Under the pieces are notes generated by a model. It was not told where the DNA came from. It did not search any database and saw only the letters and a list, made by a program, of their open reading frames with translations. Positions 26,901 through 38,938 of a stretch of DNA of 64,000 nucleotides are shown here, in pieces. Position 1 is the stretch's first letter, and every line of letters begins with the position of its first letter. The position numbers and the translations under genes were made by a program. Origin of the DNA: Dendrophyllia cribrosa (taxonomy: Eukaryota > Cnidaria > Anthozoa > Scleractinia > Dendrophylliidae); the NCBI GenBank assembly GCA_024195265.1, contig JAJLRJ010000010.1:29965176-30029175 (forward strand), written 5' to 3'.

Positions 26901-29900
26901 GAAAAAAAAAATGGTAGAAAAAATGGTTCATGTGCACTTTAATAAGAGGGGGACATTGGGGTGTGCGGTGTTGCGGTGCTGCTTAGTTTTTATTGCGGTA
27001 TTTCGGTGAATAAAATCCCACATTGTGGTATTGCGGTGATCTCAAATCCTGCAGTGTGCGTTGTTTGTTTTTTTAAACCTCCGGTGTTCGGTGAAACGAA
27101 ATTATTTGCGGCGTTGGGGTTTAAAGTATGGTCAAATATTTACTGCCCAGTTGACATTATGTGTTTCAGCAGCCAAATGGAGCGGTTTTTATTTTTAAGT
27201 AGCTTGACCTCTGTGGTGTCGGTGTTTCGTCAACTTTTTGTATGGTGGTGCGGTGTTTTGTGATTTTTTTTGCGGTGTTGCGGTATTCAGAGCCCCCATT
27301 GTCCCCCTTTAATAACATTTGCCCCAAACAGGGGAAAGTGAAACAATGTACAGAGTAACAACAACAAGCATAGCAAGCGGATGGGAGGGAGAGAAGGGAA
27401 TGCGCCGAAAGTAGTCTGCAATGCAGGCGGTTTGTTTTTGTTTTTGTTTTACATCATGCATTCAAGTGTTTAGCCGCCATCTTGGATTTGTAAAACGGGG
27501 AGCATTGGGACACTTGATTAAATATTCAGAGCTCACTCGTCCAAAATATGCCTGCGCTCTAGGCTATGCCAAAAGTGCAACTGAGCACATAGGAAACAAG
27601 GACAAGTGACATTTAGTGTACATGTAAAGAAAATAGTGCCAGCCCTGTCTCCCTTCCTAGGCTGAGTTAAATGCTTATAAAATGGATATTATCATTGACA
27701 AAATATCCTTGAAAGAAACCTACTCTCTATGTCTTAAACCCCAGGACTATTTTATTGGAGCATTTTGATTTTTTGACATTTCTTAGTTTGTAGTTTTATA
27801 CCTTATAATTTCTGAATGTATACAAATCTCATTTCCTTTTTCTTTGTGACATTCAAAGATAGTCAACAATCACACATACCACACATAGATGCAAAAGACC
27901 TTTCATGAATAGCCAACTGCATTCCTGCCTGGATGTACAGCTGACAGTATGAGCTAATAGGCTAACAAAGGATCAGCTTTGAACATCAAAGGACATACAC
28001 CTAGTTTATGTCTCATAAAATCATGTTCAGTGTCTCAATTTGCCTTTCATAAGTTAAGATGCAGTATTTTCGCTTGCACTTTAGAAAGTTTCAGACACAA
28101 TTATTGTTACTGAATGCAATAATAAAGCTGCCTCCTCAACATAATATATTAAATACAGATATAAGATCCTTTGAATGGTCCAATTTCATACCATAGAATC
28201 CTTAGCTCATATTTAAATCAAGTGACCAAATCTCCTTGATTTTAGGCCAAAAATAAAGCAGCTGATCAATAAAGGAACTTTGGTGATCATGGATCGTTAT
28301 GCTTTTTCTGGAGTTGCCTTTACCGCTGCTAAGAAGGTTTGTATTTTTCATCAAAAATGGAGTTATACTCGCCACAAACCAAAAAGAGTACAGTCAACTC
28401 TCTCTAAGACGGACACCCTCGGGACCAGCCCCAACTGTCCATCTAAGAAAGGTGTCTGGCTTATAGAGAGTCAAGGTAACATGACACCAGTAATTCTGAG
28501 ATAACAAAGCTGAACCTATGCACAATGAATACACATCTATTTTACGTCTGTTTAAAGTCATTTCCTTAAGCAAAACCTACAAACTGAAACAAAAATAATA
28601 ATAGAAATGTGGACTTGTTTGTTCATATTCAGCACATACATTTCCCTTTTGAAGAATTTTTCACTAAAAAAGCCATTCTCAAGTGTCCATTGACAGTTTC
28701 AAAGTGTCCATTGTCCATCTAAGAGAGGTGTCCATCTTATAGAGAGTCTAGTTGCAGTAAAATAACTAAAAAACATCTTATAGAGGTGTCTGTTAAGAGA
28801 GAATTGACTGTAAAACCCTGGGATGCTTACCATTTAACCTGAAATCTCAGTAATTTTGGTTTGAAAGCATTTGGAACAGTTCATTTTCCACAAATTTCTG
28901 TTGGAAATTGTAAAGTATGTTATGAGGTAGTTCTTTTTTTATCTGGTTGCCATAAAGGAAACCAAATATCCCTTACCATTTGACTATTTCTTTCGGTTCC
29001 AATCTTATAACACTTGGGAAAAATAAAAATCGTAAAAGGAATTGTAAATATCTTTTGCCTGTGTCAGTTGCAATGCTAATTTTGAGAAACCGTTACCATT
29101 ATAATTTTCAACCGTCATCCCAACTGTTTTTATCTCATGAATGTACAAAGCGTTGAATGAGATATAGTATACGGGCACAATCGTATGCAAATTTTCATTT
29201 AGTTAATCACTCAGATGTAAACTTTATTTTAATATCCCAGTGTATTACATCATTCAGTTGTCTAGACAGTCTTGTTTCACACAATGCATATTTATGTCAC
29301 GCTAAGATGTTTTGGTCACTTTAAATCTGTTTTAAAAACATGTACTCTTCAATTCTTTGACTTCAAACTCAGTATGGAAAATTAAAACCGATCTGTGGAT
29401 TTAACCTTACCCTGTACGTTGTTTCTTATTTCAAGATGGCTCTTAGAGCCTTTTGTTTTTCCTGCAAATGGTAAGTACCTCAGATAACTTGAACCATTAG
29501 GGAAAACACAAAATTGAGGTTTTGAAAGTTTGAGTTATATATTCATGATCCAATTCTGTAATGAAGTTAAACTTGGGAAACTGTGTTTTGTTTGAGTTGG
29601 AGCAAGTAGCTCCCACCTACTGCGAAAAAATAATGTTTCTGAATCTCTTTCAACAATTCATAGGGTTTTGACGTCACATGGTGTAAGAATCCAGACAGAG
29701 GTTTGCCAAGTCCTGATGTGGTCTTCTATTTGGACATTTCAATTAAAGATGCAGAGACGAGAGGCCAATATGGTGAAGAAAGATACGAAAAGGCAGAGTT
29801 TCAACAACGAGTGGCTGATATCTATAAACAACTCAGAAGTGATGACTGGAAGGTAAATAATTTGTTGCATCAGTACACTGTATCTAACACTGCTTCACTA

Positions 29901-32846
29901 AGTTAAACACTACTTTAACACTGGGAAGCCTCCTTCTTCCATTAAAAATAAAACTATTTTCTTGATATGCTGACCAGTTGTCACCAACCCACCCTTATCA
30001 TTTTTGCATAAAATGTAGCATTTAAGTAATGATCCGCATAAGAAGGATAGCGCTGAACGGCAATGCACGATGGAATGTCAACTTTCAGTATTGTTACAAC
30101 TAGTGATCTCATTGGCCTAGACTCAAAAATCGCTAAAAAGTTAAGGTTCAAGGTGCATTTTGTCTAATTTTTTTGAGGTTTCAAGTATTTTGAGACCCAA
30201 TCGCACAACATGCAATTTTTAAAAGATATTGTATTTGGGGAACTTCATCAAAGAAGCAAAATTATTTGCTATTGTCTTCTGCTATTCTGATTGATTGAGC
30301 ACGAACATTTCCTAAAATTTATTTGACGCAAATGGATTTTCTTTATTTTTATAATGAAATATAATTATTAACCATCAGCTCCTCCTCTATTCTTGAAATC
30401 AAAGATATTCTATGTGGGAAAGAGCCAATGCCACAAAACAATGAAGTTTGCTATCGTTCTTATGTGGAGCATTACTGAAGTACCTAATATAACCCCCTGA
30501 GAGAGAAAAATATGCAGCATTGAAGGTACATATAGGATAAGTTTGTATGCAAGAATTACGTTACCACAATTCCAAGCAAAAATTACACTTCAACAAAGAA
30601 AAACCTATTGTGCCTTGTTTTCACCAAGCCCTACATGTACATTTTTTTCAAATGAAGCAAAAGCTCCAAAATGCCAGTGAGAGCTTCCAAGAAGGAGCAT
30701 GAAGCCAGTGACAATGGCATGGGAATAAAAAATTTCACACACTCCTGTCCCCACCAAGCTTTTACCTGTAAACAGACACCTCTCATTCCTCCTCAGTAGA
30801 AAGGTGTAGGGTTGGGGTTGGGGCCAGTGGTTGCAGAAGGAAATGTGGAAGGAAGTCTAGAGAATGTGGGAAAAGACAGAAGCGAGGAGTCGTATTCTCA
30901 ATTAGGCAGTGGGAAGTGAGATAAATATGAAAAAAAAAATGCAATTTTGCATAATATTGCAAAAGAATGGGATGGGATGGGATCCACCAAGAATGGGTGG
31001 TACCAACCTTAATGGGTATCAGATGCAGAAAGATGAGACCAATGTCCCCCCCCCCCCCCCCTCCTCCCACTATCATTGACTGACCTCTTTTAAAAAGAGG
31101 CCATGGCACAGGGAAGTTTGCCTGTCTTAAAGAGAGTTCATTTTTGTGGTTCTAGAGATGATAGCTTGATACACCCTTTATAGTGCTACTATGATCAAGT
31201 CATTAGGAACCCTTCTTTTCAGCAAATTGGTAATTAACTTCCTAAAGAACAAGTTATCCAAAGTTTACTTTCATACAGTAAAGGAAAGTGATTTTTTTTT
31301 TGCGTCCAAATTCTATACAATATTATTATTGACCACCATAGATCCGCAATGTTCCTGTGGCCTAGTTACCAATATTGTTGCAAATGGTTACCAATCCAAA
31401 CATCCATAAATAAAAAGCATCCAAAATCATTGTCCAAGAAACTACAGCACTTTTTTCAAACTTTGTTTTTCAAGTGATGATCCTCATTGGCCTGAGATTT
31501 AGTTTGTTCCAAGAGAGCGAAGAATCAAACTTCAAGAACAATTCCAAATTTTATTTTTATAAAATACATGTATTTAAAAACGAATAGTACCAAGCAAACG
31601 TACTGCTGAAGAGGTTTCATTTTAATGGTCACACCATAGGATTTCATCCACAGACTCAAAAGTTAGAACAAATGGTACCATGCAAAAGTACTGCTGAAGA
31701 GGTTTCATTTGAATGGTCACACCATAGGATTTCGTCAACAGACTCAAAAGTTAGAACAAATGGTACCATGTAAAAGTACTGCTGAAGAGGTTTCATTTTA
31801 ATGGTCACACCATAGGATTACATCAACAGACTCAAAAGTTAGAACAAATGGTACCATGTAAAAGTACTGCTGAAGAGGTTTCATTTTAATGGTCACACCA
31901 TAGGATTACATCAACAGACTCAAAAGTTAGAACAAATGGTACCATGTAAAAGTACTGCTGAAGAGGTTTCATTTTAATGGTCACACCATAGGATTACATC
32001 AACAGACTCAAAAGTTAGAACAAATGGTACCATGTAAAAGTACTGCTGAAGAGGTTTCATTTTAATGGTCACACCATAGGATTACATCAACAGACTCAAA
32101 AGTTAGAACAAATGGTACCATGTAAAAGTACCGCTGAAGAGGTTTCATTTTAATGGTCACACCATAGGATTACATCAACAGACTCAAAAGTTAGAACAAA
32201 TGGTACCATGTAAAAGTACTGCTGAAGAGGTTTCATTTGAATGGTCACACCATAGGATTACATCAACAGACTCAAAAGTTAGAACAAATGGTACCATGCA
32301 AAAGTACTGCTGAAGAGGTTTCATTTGAATGGTCACACCATAGGATTTCGACAACAGACTCAAAAGTTAGAACAAATGGTACCATGTAAAAGTACTGCTG
32401 AAGAGGTTTCATTTGAATGGTCACACCATAGGATTACATCAACAGACTCAAAAGTTAGAACAAATGGTACCATGTAAAAGTACTGCTGAAGAGGTTTCAT
32501 TTGAATGGTCACACCATAGGATTTCATCCACAGACTCAAAAGTTAGAACAAATGGTACCATGCAAAAGTACTGCTGAAGAGGTTTCATTTGAATGGTCAC
32601 ACCACAGGATTTCGACAACAGACTCAAAAGTTAGAATTACAGAATATGTCTTCGTAATTGACTCCGGAAGTGAAAGGGTTAAAAAAAATTGTAGGATGGG
32701 CTAATAAGTTGTATTGTATTGTATAGGTTGTAGATGCAATGAGAGATATGAATGAAATTCACATGGAGATACGCAATACTGTCCTTGAAATGGAGGAACA
32801 CTTTAAAGACACACTATTGAAAGATCTTTGGACCAATATTAATTGA
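23907..32846 (+). CDS. DTYMK: Thymidylate (dTMP) kinase, 5 exons
   Basis: Exons 23907-24054, 25368-25476, 28246-28336, 29664-29852 and 32727-32846 join with matching phases to give 218 residues (human DTYMK is 212). The enzyme phosphorylates dTMP to dTDP with ATP, the step before dTTP in DNA precursor synthesis. Visible: P-loop [10 protein letters not shown] (residues 18-27), the dTMP-binding DRT at 50-52, FSANRWE, the catalytic [11 protein letters not shown] at 102-112, and the LID region [10 protein letters not shown] in exon 4. The start is the first in-frame ATG after a TAA at 23895; M3 (23913) is an alternative. Introns 1-4 hold MITEs at 25.8, 26.4, 26.9 and 28.4 kb and an 88-bp satellite array ending about 50 bp before exon 5. 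An E2F-like site sits about 70 bp upstream. A candidate poly(A) signal AATAAA lies at 33641-33646. Confidence 0.95.
25510..25715. mobile_element. TTAA-flanked MITE, single-unit parent form of the 88-bp satellite
   Basis: TTAA (25506-25509) precedes CCCTTTAACTCACAAGAG; the right end GAAAAGAAAGGG is followed by TTAA. The 206-bp interior contains one copy of the unit that is tandem at 31.6-32.6 kb (GGTTTCATTT, GGTCACACCATAGG or close variants, CATAAGTTAGAAC). A second single-unit copy is at 20074-20275. Confidence 0.7.
25757..25948. mobile_element. TA-flanked hairpin MITE in DTYMK intron 2
   Basis: Ends GCCTGCATGGCTGG and CCAGCTATGCAGGC, flanked by TA. The interior has GC-rich repeated GCAAGCGGC/AAGCCGC motifs in both orientations. 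Non-coding; ORFs across it are artefacts. Confidence 0.7.
26441..26837. mobile_element. hAT-like MITE, copy 1 (8-bp target duplication)
   Basis: Ends CCCGGGGGGTACTC and the inverted GAGTACCCCC...CCCGGG, flanked by the exact 8-bp direct repeat GCCACTTC (26433-26440, 26838-26845). The interior has repeated CCTTTCATATACC motifs. A near-identical copy is at 46887-47355. Confidence 0.75.
26946..27307. mobile_element. hAT-like MITE with TTTAATAA duplication in DTYMK intron 2
   Basis: The exact 8-bp repeat TTTAATAA flanks (26938-26945, 27308-27315) an element with ends GAGGGGGACATTGGGG and CCCCCATTGTCCCCC. The interior repeats GCGGTGTTGCGGT-type motifs. Non-coding. Confidence 0.7.
28391..28810. mobile_element. 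Tc1/mariner-like MITE in DTYMK intron 3
   Basis: TA-flanked; ends CAGTCAACTCTCTCTAAGAC and the inverted GAGAGAATTGACTG. Internal motifs (GGTGTCCATCTTATAGAGAG) repeat. It starts about 50 bp after the exon 3 donor. Confidence 0.65.
31590..32640. repeat. 88-bp satellite, about 12 tandem units, in DTYMK intron 4
   Basis: AGTTAGAACAAATGGTACCA recurs every 88 bp (31661, 31749, 31837 and on), with few differences between units. Flanks match the head and tail of the TTAA-flanked MITE: the right end GTGAAAGGG lies before TTAA at 32679. The array therefore arose inside such an element, about 1.2 kb long in total (about 31500-32678). DTYMK exon 5 begins at 32727. Confidence 0.85.
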
Positions 32847-33120
32847 AATTAATTATTACAATGCAAAACCTTTGCAACCTCTCACCCTGAGTGCCTCAGA
32901 AAGGAAGTATGAAATTTGCACTTTGGAGAATGTTAAACAGATTTTGCCACAGAAAAGTGGCAAATGATTAATGGCTTTCATTTGAATGGGATCAATTCCA
33001 ATTGAAATTTAGTGTGATGATAATTTTCTTGTAATGTTCTCGCTGTGCAAAGTTTATAAATTTGTTGTGCGTGGATTGCTGTAGGGCGGTCGAATCTCAA
33101 GTTGCCTTTTTATATATGTA

Positions 33121-33245
33121 TAGGTTGTAGTTAATTTTTTATCTCAGGTAATTTTTATTTTTCCATTTTTTTGGGTATGGTAATATATGCTAATGAATTT
33201 GAAACAAAGGAAAAACAAAAATTACCTGAAATAAAAAATTAACTG

Positions 33246-33251
<6 letters not shown>
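33121..33251. mobile_element. Hairpin MITE adjoining a TA microsatellite
   Basis: Arms of about 44 bp (33121-33164, 33208-33251) with shared GTAGTTAATTTTTTATCTCAG; an uninterrupted (TA)25 tract follows directly at 33251-33300. Similar in style to the hairpin at 62842. Confidence 0.6.

Positions 33252-33300
<49 letters not shown>
33251..33300. repeat. (TA)25 microsatellite
   Basis: An uninterrupted TA dinucleotide run 3' of the last DTYMK exon, directly joined to a hairpin MITE. Confidence 0.95.
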
Positions 33301-33304
<4 letters not shown>

Positions 33305-36300
33305 TGGTGTCCTGCAGTTGCCTAGCAACAAAACAGCAACAATGCTCCAATTGATGTCATCCAGTGTGATGAGGGACTGGGAACAAGAATGTCTCAATTT
33401 CAATTTTTTGGGCCATTGGCCAGAAATCCATTCCTCCCTCCACTGTCGTTTAAATTTTGCAGTGCACCCTCAACCCGAGCTTTGCGAGGTTCTGGGAGAT
33501 TTTTTTAGTATAATATTTTTTAGTAAAATATACTGTTTTTAGTATAATATTGTACAATTAATTTATACATGGGCTGGTACCAGTCTTACAAATCCATTGC
33601 AGTGTTCAGTATGTGGTTCATTGTACCACAGTGTAAGCTAAATAAAGTTCCTCACTCTTCAATTTGCTTACAATAGGCTATTTTCTATTTTTCCTTGCCC
33701 TAGAAGAGCTGGTAAGTAGGTTTCTTTGCTCGCAAAGCTTTGCCCACATATTTTACGTGGATTTAACATGGCTATAGTACACCTGCTAACTTAAACTTGG
33801 TCAAATACCTGAGATTTTCGTCTTCATTATACCCGGATTTTAGAAGATGTTCCCACTGTTTCGGAACATTGCCGAAGATTTCCGAAAATGTGCCGATGAC
33901 TTCCTTTAAAAAATGTCATAGAAAGTTCAACACGATTGGGAAAAACCCTATCAAAATTCGGCACCCTGGGGCAAGTACAAAACCATTCATATGGATACAT
34001 AGGCGCAGAGGGGGAGGAGCCCCCCCCCCCCCCCCCCCCCCCCCCCCCCTGGTCGAAAAAAATGTAGTATTATTCGGGCAAAACAACTGCAATCGCTGAA
34101 TTACTTTCAACAACAGTCAATCAAAAAATTGACCTTATGTATAATAATCAAAAGCGTTAATTCTTACTAACATCTAATTCGTTTGTGCAGAACATTTCAC
34201 TTTCTAAAAATTGTTAATCCTGGACCTTTTGGTCTCTGTTACTGCAGTGTCTAGATTTCCACAAATTTAAACTGTAATCACTGATTTAATTACTTTTAAA
34301 AACACTCAAAACTTTGTATTAGAGCGGTTTTCAATTGAATATCGAAAGAAATTTTGAAATTGCATTGGTTTTGCTACGCTTTGTGATTGGCTAAAAAAAC
34401 TCGCGTTACTTTCTCAACCAATCAGAAGTAAAACCAAAACCGATCGTGACTTGCTCGCACGCGTTTTCCCGCGCTTGGCGCCGGCTACATGATTTGCTTC
34501 GAGTTCTGATTGGTTCATCGGATTGTGTGCGTCCGTTGTGATTGGTCAATGATTAATTGCTTTGGTTTTGGTTGCACGACACTCGATTGAAAACCGCTGG
34601 GGACGAGGTTGCGTTAATGCTCTGTATAGTGTCCTCAATTAGTTTATTTAGCTAAATACCATTGACACTTAAATTAAGTTATTCATTCATTCAACTGACA
34701 TCTAATTCGACGTTTGTTTATAACTTTCCATGATCAAATATCCCAACCCTGGGCTCCCCACTATCGGGGAGGCCATGTCAATCGAACCCCGGTACACCCC
34801 TCCCCTGTACTTTTCGCGCTCGTACGCGTTTTCCGGCGCTTAACGCGGGTTACGTGTATCTACCATCGGTGTCAGTTTTGATTGACCAGAGTAATTACTT
34901 CGGTTTTGGTTTTACCACACTCAAGTGAAAACCGCCCTAATGTCCCCTATTAAATCACTCGTTTCATTATAACTATTTTTCTATTAGAACCTATTACTGT
35001 TCTATTACCGCTAAATAATTTTCCTTTTAACAAACTAAAATATTTTCTGTACATTCATTTTGGATCTAACGAATTGAAAATTTTTTTTTGAAAGAATTCA
35101 CAATCAGCGAGGAAACGATCATTTGTAAACAATCTTGCTCACTGAGTATTTTTTGGGTGCGTGCATGGATAGTAGCTCCTTCTACTATCCATGGTGCGTG
35201 CAAACAGAAAAATCTTAAAAACATTAAGTCATAAATATTTCCGCATCAATATTAAAAAAATACCTCGTATACGGGGACCTTTAGATTAATATTAGTTTTC
35301 ATTTTTGTTGGGCTGAAAAATCAGGGTCACCCATAGAATTGTTTCGGCAAATAGCTGTTTTGAATGCTCACCGCCCTCAGATTTTCGGATTACGATTAGA
35401 TGATGAGGTTCCCAAACCGGAAATGTAAAAAAATTACGCCTGACACTAATGCTATTTTTCTAATGCTATTTTTGTTTCTCAGAAAGTCCAGCTAAACATT
35501 TCGGGGGGTAAATAGCTCTCTTGAAAAATTCTTGAAATCATCCTTGACTGCTAACTTTTTCGGAGAAAAGGATTTTGTCCTCATACTTTCGGACAGTTGA
35601 ATTTTTTTAAGGCATCCGAACAGATCGAAAATTGGTAGTTCTACATTGATAGTTGATACAAATATCCCCTTAAACGGCATTAACCATCAAAAGAAACGTA
35701 AACATGACTTTCTAAAACGTTTAGTGAACTTGGTGTCCCTGAAAAATAACACACCTGATAGTAGAGATATGGGCCCGACGCCGGGTTTCATGATTGCGTG
35801 GCGCGGGTGGGCGTGATGCGAGACGGGTTTACTCTCGCGAGCTCACGGATGACACAAAAAGCTGATCAATTTGAAAGGTCCACTTCGGTAGCTTTCAATT
35901 GCCAAGCTAAAACTTTTCGTATTCAGCATCGGTCAGCTTACCTACAGAAAGACAGAGTGAGAGAGAAAAAAAAACTTCCTTACTTTCGTTTCTCGCCCGG
36001 GTTTCTCGCGCGTAATTTCCCTTGTCAATCGCGTCGGCGGATTTGTCTGCATGACATGACAAGTCCGGACAAGACAAATTAGCAGACACCGCTGTGGGAT
36101 ATCAAGTTGATGATCCCGATATCAAAGGATGATCTCATTTTCAAGAGCGAAAGGTCGAATGCAGGGCAAGCGCTTTAATCTCTGTTAGTCTGCAAAAGAC
36201 ACAAACATTTTCGGTGGTTTTAAAAAACCCTCTGTTTTGATTTGAACCTTATCCAAACAGTGGCGATGGGTTGGAAAATACACGAGGATCGCTTTCTTGT

Positions 36301-37402
36301 TTTTGCAAAGAATTCGAGCCCTGCGGAAATTACTGTAATATCTTTAGATCTGTTCATTTTAAAACTCGCTTGACAGGCAATATACATGAGAGAAAATAGT
36401 TTCATCAAAAGCTGTGTGCGATTGTCTATACCCGATTTTATGAGCTCGTGGGGCGTCTATTTGCGGCAATTAATATAGGGAGGTTTTACCAGTAATGCCG
36501 ATTTTGAATTCTTTGAGATTACAAGGAGGGTCAGATTAAAAACCCCTTTCAGCAAACTGAAAGCAAACTGTGTTAGAAACGATTTTACTGTCACTGTAAA
36601 CAAAGCAGAGACAAAGACCGGAAACTTTCAACTCGCCGGAAGTTGGTTTAAAGCAATTACCATCAATAATGCCTGGAAAGTTCACACCTAGCTGTTGTTT
36701 GTCGTTTTATAATACTATTTAGCTGTTTTATTGCAACACTCCCTTAGAACAAAGGTTGGTTGAGTTTATGACGATGTCGCAATTAAAGCGATCGCTTTTA
36801 ATACCTTGAGACGATTTTGGCTTCTCAATAGAATGCTTTGCTTTCAATCTCATCGCTTTGATAGCGCGCGCGAGCACGGAAAAACTCCGTTGCCGTTGTT
36901 TCATTCTGCTTGCTCTCCGATCTGGTTATCATGTGGTTGACACTGTGGGATATTTCAACAAGTTGCTTCGGAAGTTATAAGATAGCCCCCCTGGGACGTC
37001 CCAAACAAACAATTACAACTTTCCTGCAGTGGGTCAAGTTTGAAGACCCAGATTTCGAGAGCCGATCTGCACCCGTTCTGAATCTGTTTTGGTTCGTGGC
37101 GCTGCTATCAAATCTTAGATCGATCAAACGTGTGAAATATATGAGCTTGTCACCCTTGTCTTTACCACGCCTTCACTTGAAAGGGCTCTAGATATGTTCT
37201 TTGTATAACGCAACGAGGTTGGTGATTGGTCGAGTGTGTTGTTACTCTGTCAACCGATACAATGCTAGCCAATGGCAGATAAACATCAATTTACCCCCAA
37301 TGGCTCGCTGTTCGTCGTACGTTGTTTCAAAGCAAGGTCGAACAAGAGAAACCAAATAGTCTTAGCAGAGAGAAAGGGCAGATTAGAAATCTTTTGTGCC
37401 AC
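33301..37402. other. Intergenic between DTYMK and ZIC
   Basis: Holds a DTYMK poly(A) candidate (33641), a C30 tract (34020-34049), one MITE plus a partial copy (34323-34938) and a short hairpin at about 35158-35203. Open frames at 35798 and 36910 lack support. ZIC regulatory DNA is likely within the last 1-2 kb but is not recognisable. Confidence 0.5.
34323..34598. mobile_element. MITE with AGCGGTTTTCAATTGA termini
   Basis: Ends AGCGGTTTTCAATTGA and the inverted TCGATTGAAAACCGCT. Inner motifs GATTGGTCAATG and GGTTTTGGTT recur in a partial copy at about 34806-34938 and a degraded one in ACE intron 2 (about 18890-19010). Confidence 0.6.
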
Positions 37403-38938
37403 ATGCGTTTTAATTCCCCGGCGAGGAAAAAAATGGAAGCCGGACCTTTAACGCGAAACTACCCGAATATATTCGAGTGTCTGACGAACCATAGTCCTTC
37501 AATTCCTGCGTTTGGCCTACAGAGAACTATGATGCCTGAGAGCGTTGATGTGACTCAAGACCCAAGTCATGGTTTTACTTACGCGGAATCGCCAATTCAT
37601 TTGCCCGGTTTGAGAACAGGCGGGCACGAGTATATCCATTCTCTCTCCGGGGGCAGCGCACAAGGGGCTTTTAACCTGCAGGCGAATTATCCAGTACCGG
37701 CTGCGTATTCGACACTGGCTGTCCGCGGAAGAGATTTCCTGCTACGCCGTGAACATGCAGTAACGCTCCCTTCGGTATCGTTACCAGCTCACACCATCGC
37801 TGTGGACGTGACAGCTTCGTCGACGAATCTAGTCGTCCCGCCACCGCCCCCTTCTGCGTTTCAACAAACGATCTTTACATCAAGCAATGTAGCTCTCCAT
37901 GCTATCAACCTACCAAGTTTCTCTAGCCCTGCTGTTCCGTTAGGACCGCCGCAAACGCTCGCACGACACGATGCGCAACACGCCGCGACGTTCTCCAATG
38001 TGGGTCTCTCTAGTGTTCAAGTATCACCGCCCGCTTCAGAAACTAGCAATAGTAGCAGTGATTCCCAAACAGAAACTTCCCGTGTGTCTGTGAGTCTTGG
38101 TGAAGCCCAAGGAAGCAATGATCTGCCTCGTCCAAGCCCGCTCAATACTGTCAAAACCAGCTTCGTTCCTTCGCCAACAAGCGTTGTTCCCTCCATGGAG
38201 TTGTCTGCTAACGGTGCGTTTCTCCGTTATATAAGACCACAGAACAAGCAAGAGTTCGTTTGTAGATGGACCCTTCTAAGAAACAAAATAAGCGTTCCCT
38301 GCGACAAAAATTACTGTACAATGCAGGACTTGGTCAAGCATATTTCGCTGGAACACGTGGGAGGAACGGATGGCAACGCTGCCCACGTTTGTCTGTGGCA
38401 CGAGTGTCATAGAGGAGGGAAGCCCTTCAAAGCTAAATACAAGCTTATCAACCATATACGCGTTCACACGGGAGAGAAACCATTCCCGTGTCCGTTTGCA
38501 AACTGCGGCAAAACGTTCGCACGCTCAGAGAATCTCAAGATTCACAAACGTACTCACACGGGTGAGAAGCCGTTCGTCTGCGAATATCCTGGTTGTAATC
38601 GTCGTTTCGCCAATTCAAGCGACCGCAAAAAGCATTCTCACGTCCACACAGCGGACAAGCCGTATCTCTGCAGAGTCCCTGCCTGTGGAAAAAGCTATAC
38701 CCACCCAAGCTCTCTAAGGAAGCATTTAAAGATGCATCTAAAAGCTGTGAACGGAAATCTAAGTTTGGACAATCGCGATAGCATGGCGCTGATATCTGCG
38801 CAAGCTGAACTGCAGCTAAACAGTTCGAACGCTTCTAGAAGTATTCAGCAGTGGTTTCCTCTCACTCAACCGTCGCCAAAAATCGCGCTTCAGCAGCCAT
38901 CTAGCACAATGCCTGTGAAAGACGAACCTTCAAGCTGA
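37403..38938 (+). CDS. ZIC: ZIC-family C2H2 zinc-finger transcription factor (intronless)
   Basis: One open frame encodes 511 residues from the first in-frame ATG. The ATG at 37433 (A at -3, G at +4) has the better Kozak context and would give 501. Five C2H2 fingers are visible. ZF1 is C287-x12-C300...H313-x4-H318. ZF2 is C330-x4-C335...H351-x3-H355 with the ZIC/GLI-typical [22 protein letters not shown]3 is C363/C368/H381/H385 ([14 protein letters not shown]), ZF4 C393/C398/H411/H415 ([12 protein letters not shown]), and ZF5 C423/C428/H441/H445 ([12 protein letters not shown]). FLRYIR just before ZF1 matches the ZFNC segment, and RGRDFLLRR in the N-terminal half resembles the ZOC motif. The N-terminus is Ser/Pro-rich and the C-terminus is short with PVKDEPSS. 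Zic proteins are nuclear regulators of neural and ectodermal patterning. ZF1 has a shorter Cys-Cys loop than vertebrate Zic. AATAAA at 39444-39449 is a good poly(A) signal. Confidence 0.93.
   Translation: MRFNSPARKKMEAGPLTRNYPNIFECLTNHSPSIPAFGLQRTMMPESVDVTQDPSHGFTYAESPIHLPGLRTGGHEYIHSLSGGSAQGAFNLQANYPVPAAYSTLAVRGRDFLLRREHAVTLPSVSLPAHTIAVDVTASSTNLVVPPPPPSAFQQTIFTSSNVALHAINLPSFSSPAVPLGPPQTLARHDAQHAATFSNVGLSSVQVSPPASETSNSSSDSQTETSRVSVSLGEAQGSNDLPRPSPLNTVKTSFVPSPTSVVPSMELSANGAFLRYIRPQNKQEFVCRWTLLRNKISVPCDKNYCTMQDLVKHISLEHVGGTDGNAAHVCLWHECHRGGKPFKAKYKLINHIRVHTGEKPFPCPFANCGKTFARSENLKIHKRTHTGEKPFVCEYPGCNRRFANSSDRKKHSHVHTADKPYLCRVPACGKSYTHPSSLRKHLKMHLKAVNGNLSLDNRDSMALISAQAELQLNSSNASRSIQQWFPLTQPSPKIALQQPSSTMPVKDEPSS

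Noticed and set aside
31590..32640. CRISPR-like regular array
   Set aside because: Whole 88-bp units repeat with no unique spacers, in a eukaryotic intron.
33797..34113. Open frames on both strands near a C30 tract
   Set aside because: Driven by the homopolymer; no exon signals or domains.
35798..36082. 94-codon basic ORF upstream of ZIC
   Set aside because: Looks repeat-derived, no domain, no splice or poly(A) context.
37322..37402. Extending ZIC upstream to 37322
   Set aside because: The frame there begins with TTG, not ATG; the first ATG is at 37403.
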